Shown: piece after piece, positions 1-6,317 of the stretch | Position numbering within the stretch: position 1 is the stretch's first letter | Layout: each line of letters starts with the position of its first letter | From: JAAYJR01 sp964545315 | GTDB lineage: Bacteria > Bacteroidota > Bacteroidia > Bacteroidales > Prolixibacteraceae | Assembly: GCA_964545315.1 (NCBI GenBank) | Contig: CAZJGI010000121.1 | Span: 1 to 8,757, forward strand | Direction of reading: 5' to 3' | Length of the DNA: 8,757 bases | Notes under the pieces: generated by a model | What the model was told of the DNA's origin: nothing | The model's database searches: none | Seen by the model: only the letters and a program-made list of their open reading frames with translations | Program-made: the position numbers and the translations under genes

Positions 1-178
1 TCAGCATTTTAATGTTTTAATTGATTTGTTAATTGTTTGTACGAACACCTCTTAGACTTACCGCTAACGGTGTGGAAACGAAAACATTTATTTATTGTTA
101 GTTTTCTTTACCGTTCCTTATAGGGGGATATAATAACTTTTTCTTAAATTAATTATAACACTCCCAGTAAATATATCA

Positions 179-433
179 GTGAGAACGAGTTATCAGGTGA
201 TTTCAAATTTACATCTATTTCTTTTAACAGAATATAAAATAGCAGCAAAACTCAATATTTACCCCCTTGCTTCTCCAACACCTCAATTAATCCAGTCTAT
301 AGAAGAAAATTTCACTCAAACATTTTCCAGGCATGAATCCTCCTTATATAAAGTATATAAGCGAAAACAATATTACCTATTTCAGTTCATCAATGGGCGA
401 AGTTCGAACTTTAACCTTCCTCTTATCTTTTAA
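179..433 (+). CDS. Doubtful 84-residue hypothetical protein
   Basis: This frame runs 84 codons from a GTG at 179 to a TAA at 433. I recognise no family, signal peptide or membrane segment. The middle part has a plausible amphipathic composition (SIEENFTQTF around residues 40-49, then a Lys/Tyr-rich stretch). The frame stays open upstream to a TAA at 134-136 without an ATG, and there is no ribosome binding site in front of the GTG. An AT-rich hairpin at 452-483, just after the stop, could be a terminator and is the only contextual support. It may equally be a chance frame or the tail of a decayed gene. Confidence 0.2.
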   Translation: MRTSYQVISNLHLFLLTEYKIAAKLNIYPLASPTPQLIQSIEENFTQTFSRHESSLYKVYKRKQYYLFQFINGRSSNFNLPLIF

Positions 434-451
434 TATGAATAATAATAAAAA

Positions 452-483
452 GTTCACAAATTTTTCTTAAAAAAATTATGAAC
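452..483. terminator. AT-rich hairpin, possible terminator
   Basis: GTTCA at 452-456 pairs with TGAAC at 479-483, and the inner arms (AA...TTTTT against AAAAA...TT) continue the stem with two mismatches, leaving a loop of about four bases. The hairpin sits between the doubtful small frame ending at 433 and the orphan gene starting at 573. It has no clear U-tract after the stem on the plus strand, so termination activity is uncertain; it could also be incidental in such AT-rich DNA. Confidence 0.3.
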
Positions 484-572
484 ACAATAGTTTCTGCACA
501 TTTCAATAAAAATTTTTTCGTAATTTACCTATAAATTATAATCAATATTATTCTTGTGTTAAATACCTCTAA

Positions 573-1862
573 ATGAGCAATAAAGTAAAATATATTGTAT
601 TCCCGCCTGAAGCATCAACGAATTGGCTTTTTAATGACTCCATTTTATATAATATATGGGTAAGAGGGATCAGAATAATTATGGATAAAGAGGATTATAA
701 AAGGTACGGTCGATTAGCAAGAAAAAAAGAAAGATATTTGGACAGACAGAAATATTTCTATTTAACCTTTTTAATACGACAGGGAATAATTGAATTATAT
801 TCTTTTAATCAATTGTATAATGTTAAGCATGTAGACAAAAATTTAATGCGTTTCAGTGAATCTTTTTCATTTAAGCGTTATAAGAAAAATACAGATTTAA
901 TGATAAAAGGATATTATCATTATCTTGATTATATTGCTGCGAAAGAATGTTTTATAGGTAAAAGCAGCAATTCAGAATATGATATAGAAGTTAAAAGTGC
1001 TAAATCTCACATATGGCAACTCAAGAATCGTGATTTTTCAGAATTAAATTATCAGAATTATTTGAAACGGATGTATTCAAAACTCACTGCCGCAAGAGAT
1101 ATAGCACATAAAATTTCAAAAATTAACAGTATTCCTGGTTCATCAATAAAGATATTTGATAGTAAAGAATATTTAGTTGGACAGGATTTACTTGAAAATA
1201 TCGGTGTTAAGCTTAAAATAGACTTCCCATTAAATTTATATAATAAAAATATTTCCCTCATGAAATTGAAGGAGATATGTGAACAAGAAAAAATTTTTTC
1301 CGGCTTCGGTAGTCAATATATAAGTATACCATTTAATTTAATTAATTCAATTCAATTTTTCAGCAATAAAGACATTATCAATAGAATAGAGGAAGAGCTG
1401 AAGGTTGCAGAGGGAAAAGACATAATTAACCAGGTAAAAGTAATTAGAAATAATAGGGAAGGAAAATTCTACAAACATCCAAAGTTAAAATTTGTTAGAT
1501 CTAATCTTGATTTATTAATAGAATTGATTGAACCTGATCCTATTTCTAAAATAAAGACAGTAAGGGATTTTGTTAAAATACATAATGAATTTAATCATAA
1601 ACAAGAAATGGATGATAATTATTTATATATATCCCAATTAATCTGTTCTTTCATTAAAAGTCAATCATTTATAACTGAATCAAACGAATATAATGAAAGT
1701 ATGTTTTGGTTAAATTGGATGAAAGAACTTTTAAGATTTAAGGGAGAAACTGATCAGATTTGGACAGTAACTCAGAGAACCATGCAAGATTGGATCAGTA
1801 ATAAGTATGAACCATGGTATGAATCGGGGAAAAAATCATACAGAGTTATACAGTTTCTTTAG
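573..1862 (+). CDS. Orphan 429-residue hypothetical protein
   Basis: I do not recognise this protein. It is 429 residues, rich in Lys, Ile, Asn, Tyr and Phe, with no signal peptide, no convincing membrane segment and no catalytic motif that I can name, so it is probably cytoplasmic. Residues about 35-60 are very basic (a run of KEDYKRYGRLARKKERYLDR type), and residues 270-300 are predicted to be helical and charged. The C-terminus is aromatic-rich (MQDWISNKYEPWYESG). The ATG at 573 is the first in frame and has no Shine-Dalgarno sequence, as is normal in Bacteroidota. Its base composition is clearly more AT-rich than the protease and cfa genes further along, which suggests an acquired or fast-evolving gene. 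It ends 8 bases from the stop of the convergent lipoprotein gene. The length, intact frame and consistent composition make it a real gene; the function is unknown. Confidence 0.85.
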   Translation: MSNKVKYIVFPPEASTNWLFNDSILYNIWVRGIRIIMDKEDYKRYGRLARKKERYLDRQKYFYLTFLIRQGIIELYSFNQLYNVKHVDKNLMRFSESFSFKRYKKNTDLMIKGYYHYLDYIAAKECFIGKSSNSEYDIEVKSAKSHIWQLKNRDFSELNYQNYLKRMYSKLTAARDIAHKISKINSIPGSSIKIFDSKEYLVGQDLLENIGVKLKIDFPLNLYNKNISLMKLKEICEQEKIFSGFGSQYISIPFNLINSIQFFSNKDIINRIEEELKVAEGKDIINQVKVIRNNREGKFYKHPKLKFVRSNLDLLIELIEPDPISKIKTVRDFVKIHNEFNHKQEMDDNYLYISQLICSFIKSQSFITESNEYNESMFWLNWMKELLRFKGETDQIWTVTQRTMQDWISNKYEPWYESGKKSYRVIQFL

Positions 1863-1870
1863 CTTTTATC

Positions 1871-2299
1871 TTATTTTTCCTCTTCGGTGGAAAATAATGT
1901 AAAACCTTTTTCAATTGAGCCTTTTTTGAATTTCTCTTCCAAATCCTTTATACCTAAAGAATCTATTGCAAGGTTTACCTCTCTAAAACTCTTAAGATAA
2001 AGAGGGTAGTAATGCTTGGATAGCCCAGCTTTTTCAAAATCCTCAGGTAAAGCATCAAGAACAAAATGATTGTCTATAACCTTCAGGTATTTCTCTAATA
2101 GCTTATTTAATTTCTTTTTAATTGCTAATTCATTTTCTGTTAGAGTACTATCAAACCTTGCTATGGATAATAATTCTGTTAATGTATCTTGTGGAATATC
2201 AAAATATACACCTTCAACATCAGTTTGCAATTTCTTTTTGTTATTACAGGCAAAAAGGAATATAATGCATAATAAAATAATTTGCCTATTTCTCTTCAT
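1871..2299 (-). CDS. Small lipoprotein of unknown function
   Basis: The 142-residue product starts MKRNRQ, followed by a hydrophobic stretch and a lipobox LFAC with the acceptor cysteine at residue 18, so it is predicted to be a lipoprotein processed by signal peptidase II. After the cysteine comes NNKKK, which is basic and does not match the acidic surface-export signal of Bacteroidota, so a periplasm-facing location is more likely. The mature part is about 125 residues, charged and mostly helical in appearance, with a cysteine-free domain around residues 30-130. I cannot assign a family. Its ATG lies inside the end of the upstream two-helix membrane gene (14-base overlap), which indicates translational coupling and a shared transcript. 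In context it could be a protective or accessory factor for the glycine-zipper peptide, but that is inference. Confidence 0.75.
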   Translation of the reverse strand: MKRNRQIILLCIIFLFACNNKKKLQTDVEGVYFDIPQDTLTELLSIARFDSTLTENELAIKKKLNKLLEKYLKVIDNHFVLDALPEDFEKAGLSKHYYPLYLKSFREVNLAIDSLGIKDLEEKFKKGSIEKGFTLFSTEEEK

Positions 2300-2522
2300 T
2301 TTGTAAATTTAAGTTCTTCTCTTTTTTTTTGTTTATTATTTTGCTTGTTACCCAGAAGAAAAGAAAACCTCCGACGACAGTAAAGAATAAAATTTGAATT
2401 ATTGTTTTTGTTGTAATAAAATAGTCCAATACTTCTTTATCACGGATTATTGCAAAAAATATTCCCGCCAAAAACCATTGAGTTATGCTTCTTCTAAGAA
2501 GGTACTTGTTAAATGTTCTCAT
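2286..2522 (-). CDS. Small basic two-helix membrane protein
   Basis: This 78-residue protein has two hydrophobic segments: about residues 12-26 (ITQWFLAGIFFAII) and about 39-60 (IIQILFFTVVGGFLFFWV), separated by a short charged loop beginning RDKE. It begins with a basic stretch (YLLRR) and ends with a KKKEK cluster and a charged tail, giving a predicted inner-membrane hairpin with both ends in the cytoplasm. No family is recognised. It lies 46 bases downstream of the glycine-zipper peptide gene and overlaps the lipoprotein gene by 14 bases, so the three genes are probably co-transcribed. Small multi-helix basic proteins next to bacteriocin-like peptides are commonly immunity proteins; here that role is only an inference from position and topology. 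Confidence 0.7.
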   Translation of the reverse strand: MRTFNKYLLRRSITQWFLAGIFFAIIRDKEVLDYFITTKTIIQILFFTVVGGFLFFWVTSKIINKKKEKNLNLQNEEK

Positions 2523-2568
2523 TGTGATAAATTACATGTTATTTTTAATTAAAAAACTCATTATATAA

Positions 2569-2838
2569 TTATTTAAATCCATAATAAGCAGACCCAATTA
2601 CCGCTCCATAGAAACCCCCATGCACTGCTTCAACAATTGTGGCTGTAATTGTTCCTACACCCGGCAAAATAACAGAGCCCCAGATTCCTCCTATGATTCC
2701 TCCTGAAATTGCTCCGGTAATAGAACCCTCGATGTCTGCATTGACGGCACCTTCAAGCCAATCAACCCAAGCTTCTTCATCAAACCAATCGTCCTCGGTA
2801 GTCGCACTTTTGAGTCTTGGAATATTGTTCTTTTTCAT
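2569..2838 (-). CDS. Bacteriocin-like glycine-zipper peptide
   Basis: The 89-residue product has three parts. Residues 1-13 are basic (MKKNNIPRLKS), a start that loosely resembles precursor peptides of Bacteroidota. Residues 14-37 are strongly acidic with W18, W24 and W27. Residues 38-89 are a glycine-rich hydrophobic region in which G38, G42, G46, G50 and G54 fall at exact four-residue intervals, followed by a Pro59-Gly60 turn and a second series at G74, G78 and G82. This is a classic glycine-zipper pattern for tightly packed membrane helices, as in class II bacteriocins and some membrane-inserting proteins. I chose the ATG at 2838; the frame can be extended to a GTG at 2889 that directly follows a TAG, which is less convincing. 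It heads a probable three-gene cluster. A glycine-zipper outer-membrane or phage protein is the alternative. The function is unproven. Confidence 0.65.
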   Translation of the reverse strand: MKKNNIPRLKSATTEDDWFDEEAWVDWLEGAVNADIEGSITGAISGGIIGGIWGSVILPGVGTITATIVEAVHGGFYGAVIGSAYYGFK

Positions 2839-2899
2839 TTTTTTCTCAGGCCAAAAATTTGAACTATACTTGCCAACTGATGTTGCCACTAATTAGTTT

Positions 2900-3179
2900 T
2901 ATGTTTTTAGCTTGTGTTCATTTCATATCCGGTTTTTGTGTTCAAGATTGATTTTAACGTATTAAAGTTAAAATCTTTGAGGCTAAAAACAAATTTTATT
3001 TTCTCACCAGCTTCGTTTAAACCGGCAGATGGCCGGAATGGCGGTAACCGTCCGTTTTTAAAGTTGCAGAATCCAAAAACCGGGCTGTGAAAAAAATAGT
3101 TGATGCGCACAAAACAACACATTTGCATGTTCTGCCACACAAGCTGACGCTTCAGGTTGCAAAAGAGTTGGTTTCTTGC
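2900..3179. repeat. Repeat-dense structured block, possible mobile remnant
   Basis: This block stands out for packed repeats. TGTTTTTAGC at 2902-2911 is inverted at 2982-2991. CCGGTTTTTG at 2929-2938 is inverted at 3074-3083. GATTTTAAC at 2950-2958 is inverted at 2967-2975, and that stem extends with flanking TCAA/TTTGA. CCGGC at 3022-3026 is inverted at 3032-3036, and TTGTGTTCA occurs twice (2912-2920 and 2936-2944). The part from about 3000 to 3150 is more GC-rich than the flanks. The minus strand is open for about 90 codons here (ending 2907), but the translation is rich in Cys, Phe and Pro-Ser and looks non-coding. It lies exactly where the nitric oxide reductase remnant loses its homology, so it may be an interspersed repeat or mobile remnant that took part in the truncation. 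Confidence 0.45.
2950..2975. repeat. Perfect 9-bp inverted repeat with 8-base loop
   Basis: GATTTTAAC and GTTAAAATC form a perfect 9-bp stem around an 8-base loop. Allowing one bulged A, the stem extends by TCAA against TTTGA on the outside. It is nested within the outer TGTTTTTAGC/GCTAAAAACA pair at 2902-2911 and 2982-2991. It is AT-rich without a U-tract, so it is better described as a structural repeat than as a terminator. Confidence 0.6.
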
Positions 3180-3602
3180 CTAAACACTTTCTTGCAGATA
3201 ACTGATTACTTGCCTTATATCTGAAATTGCAAGTATATCTGTTGATTCATTGTATGTATTTGTTCGGATTTCGTTCTTCAAGCGGATTTGTAAAGCGGCT
3301 TTTTCTTCATTACCCAGATTTTCAAAATCTGTATTATTTTTTTCATTCGCCCATTTGTCCAGAATATAGACGGCCTCTATGTGAATCCAGTCGGCATTCC
3401 AATCAGGTGCTACATATGCACCATGTCCCCAGATCGATCCCAACCCCTGCCCTCCAATGGACTGCCAAAGGCGTTGTCCGTCTTGAAAGTCCTGCTTCGT
3501 AAAAATGGTATTTCCGTCCTTTGTAACAACCTTTTCAGGGATCGTTGGAGCTTGTCTGTAAATTTCAATCCCATAATATCCCAACACCGCAAATGAAACG
3601 CC
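3180..3602 (-). pseudogene. norB: Remnant of quinol-type nitric oxide reductase (N-terminal domain only)
   Basis: The frame from 3602 down to a TAG at 3180 encodes the end of a membrane helix (GVSFAVLGYYG) and then the hydrophilic N-terminal domain typical of single-subunit quinol-dependent nitric oxide reductases (NorZ/qNOR), which reduce NO to N2O in the inner membrane. Diagnostic stretches are YRQAPTIPEKVV, the Gly-Gln...WQSIGGQGLGSIWGHG, AYVAPDWNADWIH and EIRTNTYN. Intact qNORs are roughly 750 residues with a twelve-helix haem-copper-type catalytic domain; here only about 140 residues remain and none of the haem- or FeB-binding part is present. On the 5' side an in-frame TAA (3615-3617) and an apparent frameshift remove the initiator and the first part of the helix. 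The 3' side stops at the repeat block 2900-3179. This is a gene remnant, not a functional reductase. Confidence 0.85.
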
Positions 3603-3971
3603 AGACGATGACAGTTACTGTATCAGGAAACTTATACAATATCGAACGCCGGCAGATATATTCATTCCCCAACAAATCGTAATATAGGGTAATTACTTCC
3701 CTTAATGCCGGTTATTTTTCCAAACTGGCGAAAAAAGAAATTATAAATATTCCGGCCATTATGGAAAAGCATTACCATTAATGCACCTGGTATAAGGACA
3801 ACGTTTATATCTCCTTTTTTTCACGGATACAAAATTTCTGAATATGCGCTGTATTTCAACGAATCTCAGTGTACCTTCCAGGCAAAGGTCAGGTGTATCT
3901 TCATTATCAATAAGTTATCAACAAGGAAACTTGAATTATAGACTATTGAAGTAATTGTTTAAATTAATTCT
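3603..3971. other. Non-coding, probably decayed sequence
   Basis: No intact gene is visible between the nitric oxide reductase remnant and the subtilase stop. On the minus strand the frame continuing from the remnant's likely original reading (encoding ...FPDTVTVIV) suggests that the first residues of the reductase were separated by a frameshift. On the plus strand short stretches such as MTVTVSGNLYNIERRQIY (from 3609) and NAGYFSKLAKKEIINIPAI (about 3703-3760) look protein-like but are interrupted by stops, and I could not assign them. The tail (3900-3960) is AT-rich and contains two TTATCAA-like repeats but no clear terminator for the protease gene. Confidence 0.45.
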
Positions 3972-6080
3972 CTAGTAGTCGCGTACACTCGCAACCGGCT
4001 CAGAACACGAAGAACCTTCGGTTTCACAGATATGATAATAATATGGATCGCTGACCTTTTTGCCAAGCATGTCCGTGTAAGCACCATCGTTGGTTGTAGT
4101 TGTAACTAATACTCCGTCACGGTAAATATTTACATTGGCTGATGTTGCACCACTCCAACTTATATCAACAGCATATTGTACTTTATTAAATTTATATACA
4201 CGTGCTGTTAATGTAATATTGGAAGTGCCGCCATCAGATACCGAGACACTTTGTGAGGTAGATCCAGTTGCCCCGTCATCATCTGTAACTGTAAGTGTTA
4301 CTGTATAGGTTCCTGCAGCGGCATAAGTGTGGCTGTCATTCTGATTAGTTGAAGTACTTCCATCACCAAAATTCCACACCCAGGAAGAGATAGTACCATC
4401 CTGATCTGTACTAAGATCTGTAAAATTTGCAACTAATTCATTTGTGGTGAATGAAAAAGCTGCAGTTGGTGGATTGTTTGTTGGAGTAGCAGTCACTGAA
4501 ACGTTTTTTGTTACTTCATCGGTAGCTCCGTCATCATCCGTAATAGTAAGAGTTACTGCATAGGTTCCTGCAGCATCATAAGTGTGGCCTGGATTCTGAG
4601 TGTTTGAAGTATTCCCGTCTCCAAAATCCCAATCCCATGCAGTAACTGAACCATCCTGATCAGTACTCTTATCGGAAAATGTTACACTTAAAAGATTCGC
4701 AGTATAATTGAAATCAGCAAGAGGAGGCAAATTCGGAGGAGTGCCATTTCCTACCCATCCGATATTCTCTTGATTTCCATCCGGATCATTCTGTAAAGTC
4801 AGGCCTTCAGGAGATGTTTGTGCTTTTCCGGCATAAATCAGTGCCTGCCTGATGGCATAAACCTCTGCTGCAGTATAAGCCCTTTCATGTTGAGAAATAT
4901 ATAAAGCTGCCAGTCCCGCGGCATGAGGTGAAGCCATGCTTGTTCCACTCATTGTGGCATAATTCATATCTTTATATGTAGAGAGGATGTCGACACCGGG
5001 CAATATCAGGTCAATGGCCTTTCCGTCAGATTTAACAGGATTATCCTCCACAACGGAATTGCTGAAATTACTGAATGATGCAAAGGAATCATCATCTCCG
5101 TAACTTGTGTCAGGCCCAAGTCCTCCCGGCTGCCCATCTGAATCAGCCAGAGCAGATATCGTAGCGGCTTCGGGGTAAGCAGCAGGGACATAATCGTCAC
5201 TTGTATTAAAAATTCCGTCTTTCCCGTAAACGTCAACTGACGAGTTGCCCGCGGCGACAACCACAACAACACCATTATTTACACACCCCTGGATTGCTGT
5301 CCGGTAAGCACTGCTTGCACCGGTTCCACCCAGGCTCATGTTGGCAACCTCAATATCACTTGCCCTCTCTTCAACCCATTCCAAACCTTTAATGATATCA
5401 CTAAGGTAACCTGAGCCTCTTTTATTCAATACTTTAACAGCCCATAACCTGGCACCCGGAACAATGCCGGTTACCCCTATGTCATTGTTACGGGCAGCAA
5501 TTGTCCCCGCAACATGGGATCCGTGGCCGTTATCATCATCATAATTGTTGTCGGTAAATAATGACAGATAAAACCTGACCCCATCAACAACATTTAGCTC
5601 AGGATGGTCTTTGTCAATGCCGGTGTCAATCACTGCAACATCAACATCGGTTTCACCAGTAGCTGCACTGACAGCTTGAATTCGGTTTATCCCGCTGGGT
5701 ATAATCTGCCCGACCGCCTCAAGGATAATATCGGGCTCAATGTAGGAAATCAACGGATGATTTCGTAAGCCGTTCAATGCCTGGGCAGGTATATTTGCAG
5801 AAAAGCCTTTTAGTGTATGCTCATAAATATGTCCTGTCTCAAGTTTGAATATTCCTCTAAGCATCGCAGCCTCGGCTGCAGGATTTATGATATGATCTTT
5901 AAAAACAACAATATATCTGTTGTCAACCGATAGAGACATACCGGGGTCAGCAGTCAATTCTGCATTTTTTAATTCCAACCCGGGATCAAAAAGTTCCTCT
6001 TCCTTATTGGTACACGTGACCGCTAAGCCAATAATTATCAAAATTATAGTAAATTTTTGCAGTGTCTTCATCGCGCTCAT
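3972..6080 (-). CDS. S8 subtilisin-like protease, lipoprotein with I9 propeptide, two PKD domains
   Basis: This 702-residue serine endopeptidase is predicted to act outside the cytoplasm. Residues 1-22 form a signal peptide ending LAVTC with the putative lipid cysteine at C23; T at -1 is atypical for a lipobox. C23 is followed by TNKEEE, which fits the K-(D/E)2 surface-export signal of Bacteroidota lipoproteins. An inhibitor-I9 propeptide spans about 54-120, and the mature domain begins near QIIPSGINRI. The catalytic triad is complete: D152 (VIDTG), H186 (NGHGSHVAGT), S381 (GTSMASP), with oxyanion N279 (AAGNS). Two PKD domains follow (about 452-530 and 538-615, each with W-x-FGDG-like cores), then a fibronectin-III-like domain (about 621-702) with C685 and C692 close enough to pair. 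No type IX sorting domain is seen. M4 is an equally possible start. It probably degrades extracellular protein for nutrition. Confidence 0.95.
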   Translation of the reverse strand: MSAMKTLQKFTIILIIIGLAVTCTNKEEELFDPGLELKNAELTADPGMSLSVDNRYIVVFKDHIINPAAEAAMLRGIFKLETGHIYEHTLKGFSANIPAQALNGLRNHPLISYIEPDIILEAVGQIIPSGINRIQAVSAATGETDVDVAVIDTGIDKDHPELNVVDGVRFYLSLFTDNNYDDDNGHGSHVAGTIAARNNDIGVTGIVPGARLWAVKVLNKRGSGYLSDIIKGLEWVEERASDIEVANMSLGGTGASSAYRTAIQGCVNNGVVVVVAAGNSSVDVYGKDGIFNTSDDYVPAAYPEAATISALADSDGQPGGLGPDTSYGDDDSFASFSNFSNSVVEDNPVKSDGKAIDLILPGVDILSTYKDMNYATMSGTSMASPHAAGLAALYISQHERAYTAAEVYAIRQALIYAGKAQTSPEGLTLQNDPDGNQENIGWVGNGTPPNLPPLADFNYTANLLSVTFSDKSTDQDGSVTAWDWDFGDGNTSNTQNPGHTYDAAGTYAVTLTITDDDGATDEVTKNVSVTATPTNNPPTAAFSFTTNELVANFTDLSTDQDGTISSWVWNFGDGSTSTNQNDSHTYAAAGTYTVTLTVTDDDGATGSTSQSVSVSDGGTSNITLTARVYKFNKVQYAVDISWSGATSANVNIYRDGVLVTTTTNDGAYTDMLGKKVSDPYYYHICETEGSSCSEPVASVRDY
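4236..4469 (-). repeat. PKD repeat, copy 2 (protease residues about 538-615)
   Basis: This is the second of two tandem PKD-encoding units in the subtilase gene. It contains the core WVWNFGDG (residues 567-574) and the end motif TYTVTLTVTDDDGAT. Copy 1 and copy 2 are similar at DNA level: the stretch around TAGGTTCCTGCAGC occurs in both, offset by 255 bases (85 codons). This suggests internal duplication of one module, a common way these surface proteins grow. Confidence 0.8.
4491..4727 (-). repeat. PKD repeat, copy 1 (protease residues about 452-530)
   Basis: This is the first PKD-encoding unit, directly after the peptidase domain and a short Pro-rich linker (PPNLPPLADF). It has the core WDWDFGDG (residues 482-489) and ends TYAVTLTITDDDGAT. 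PKD domains are beta-sandwich modules that often mediate binding to polysaccharide or protein substrates in secreted enzymes. Confidence 0.8.
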
Positions 6081-6101
6081 TTTTAGTGATTAATTAAATA
6101 T

Positions 6102-6119
6102 CTAAATTAATGAAATTTA
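6102..6119 (-). promoter_or_regulatory. Leader motif shared with cfa
   Basis: On the minus strand this reads TAAATTTCATTAATTTAG, 22 bases before the protease ATG. Nearly the same sequence, with one extra C (TAAATTTCATTAACTTTAG), lies before cfa at 7482-7500. The TAAATTTC part is one base from the Bacteroidota -7 consensus TAnnTTTG, so it may be a core promoter element or a common operator. I see no good TTTG -33 element at the right distance, so the call is tentative. Confidence 0.3.
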
Positions 6120-6317
6120 AATCTGAAACCTAATTTATAATTGTGTTTTTGTGAGACCTACTTCATCTTAATTTTGATGATATTCGTTAGTGTTATTCAT
6201 ACTGATTAATAAGGTTATAAATATAACCATTCTTTTAGTATTCTTACTTTGAAACAGATACGACTTATAGTATTTTTGTTTGCCTTTGGCTGGATATACG
6301 CCGGGGTGAAAAAGCCT

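Larger units (their letters stand above)
1..572. other. AT-rich region with no confident gene
   Basis: This 572-base stretch is strongly AT-rich and carries no gene that I can recognise. It holds one doubtful 84-codon reading frame (listed separately), an imperfect 14-base palindrome at 34-47 (TGTTTGTACGAACA), a small ACCG-CTAA-CGGT inverted repeat near 60-72 and a long AT-rich hairpin at 452-483. It probably contains the promoter of the orphan gene that begins at 573, but I could not find a good Bacteroidota-type -33/-7 pair close to that start. The upstream gene, if any, lies outside the window. Confidence 0.5.

Noticed and set aside
2070..2306. Plus-strand 78-codon frame
   Set aside because: Antisense to the lipoprotein gene, whose signal peptide, lipobox and coupling to the upstream gene make it the real one.
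2639..2896. Plus-strand 85-codon frame
   Set aside because: It is the antisense of the glycine-zipper peptide gene; its Pro/Ser/Ile-rich translation is what the complement of Gly/Ala/Ile codons gives.
2907..3140. Minus-strand 77-codon frame in the repeat block
   Set aside because: The translation is Cys/Phe-rich with an unusual Pro-Pro-Phe-Arg-Pro stretch, resembles no family I can name, and lies entirely inside nested inverted repeats; better explained as repeat sequence that happens to be open.
2900..3180. Integron attC site
   Set aside because: The inverted repeats do not contain paired RYYYAAC/GTTRRRY core sites in the right arrangement, and there is no integrase or cassette array nearby.
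3227..3596. Several frames overlapping the nitric oxide reductase remnant on both strands
   Set aside because: Only the minus frame ending at 3180 shows family motifs; the others are shadows.
3609..3683. Short plus-strand frame MTVTVSGNLYNIERRQIY... as a possible amidohydrolase (adenine deaminase-like) N-terminus
   Set aside because: The resemblance covers fewer than 20 residues, the frame stops after 25 codons and nothing downstream continues the homology.
5006..5275. Minus-strand 89-codon frame inside the subtilase
   Set aside because: Out-of-frame shadow within a confident protease catalytic domain.
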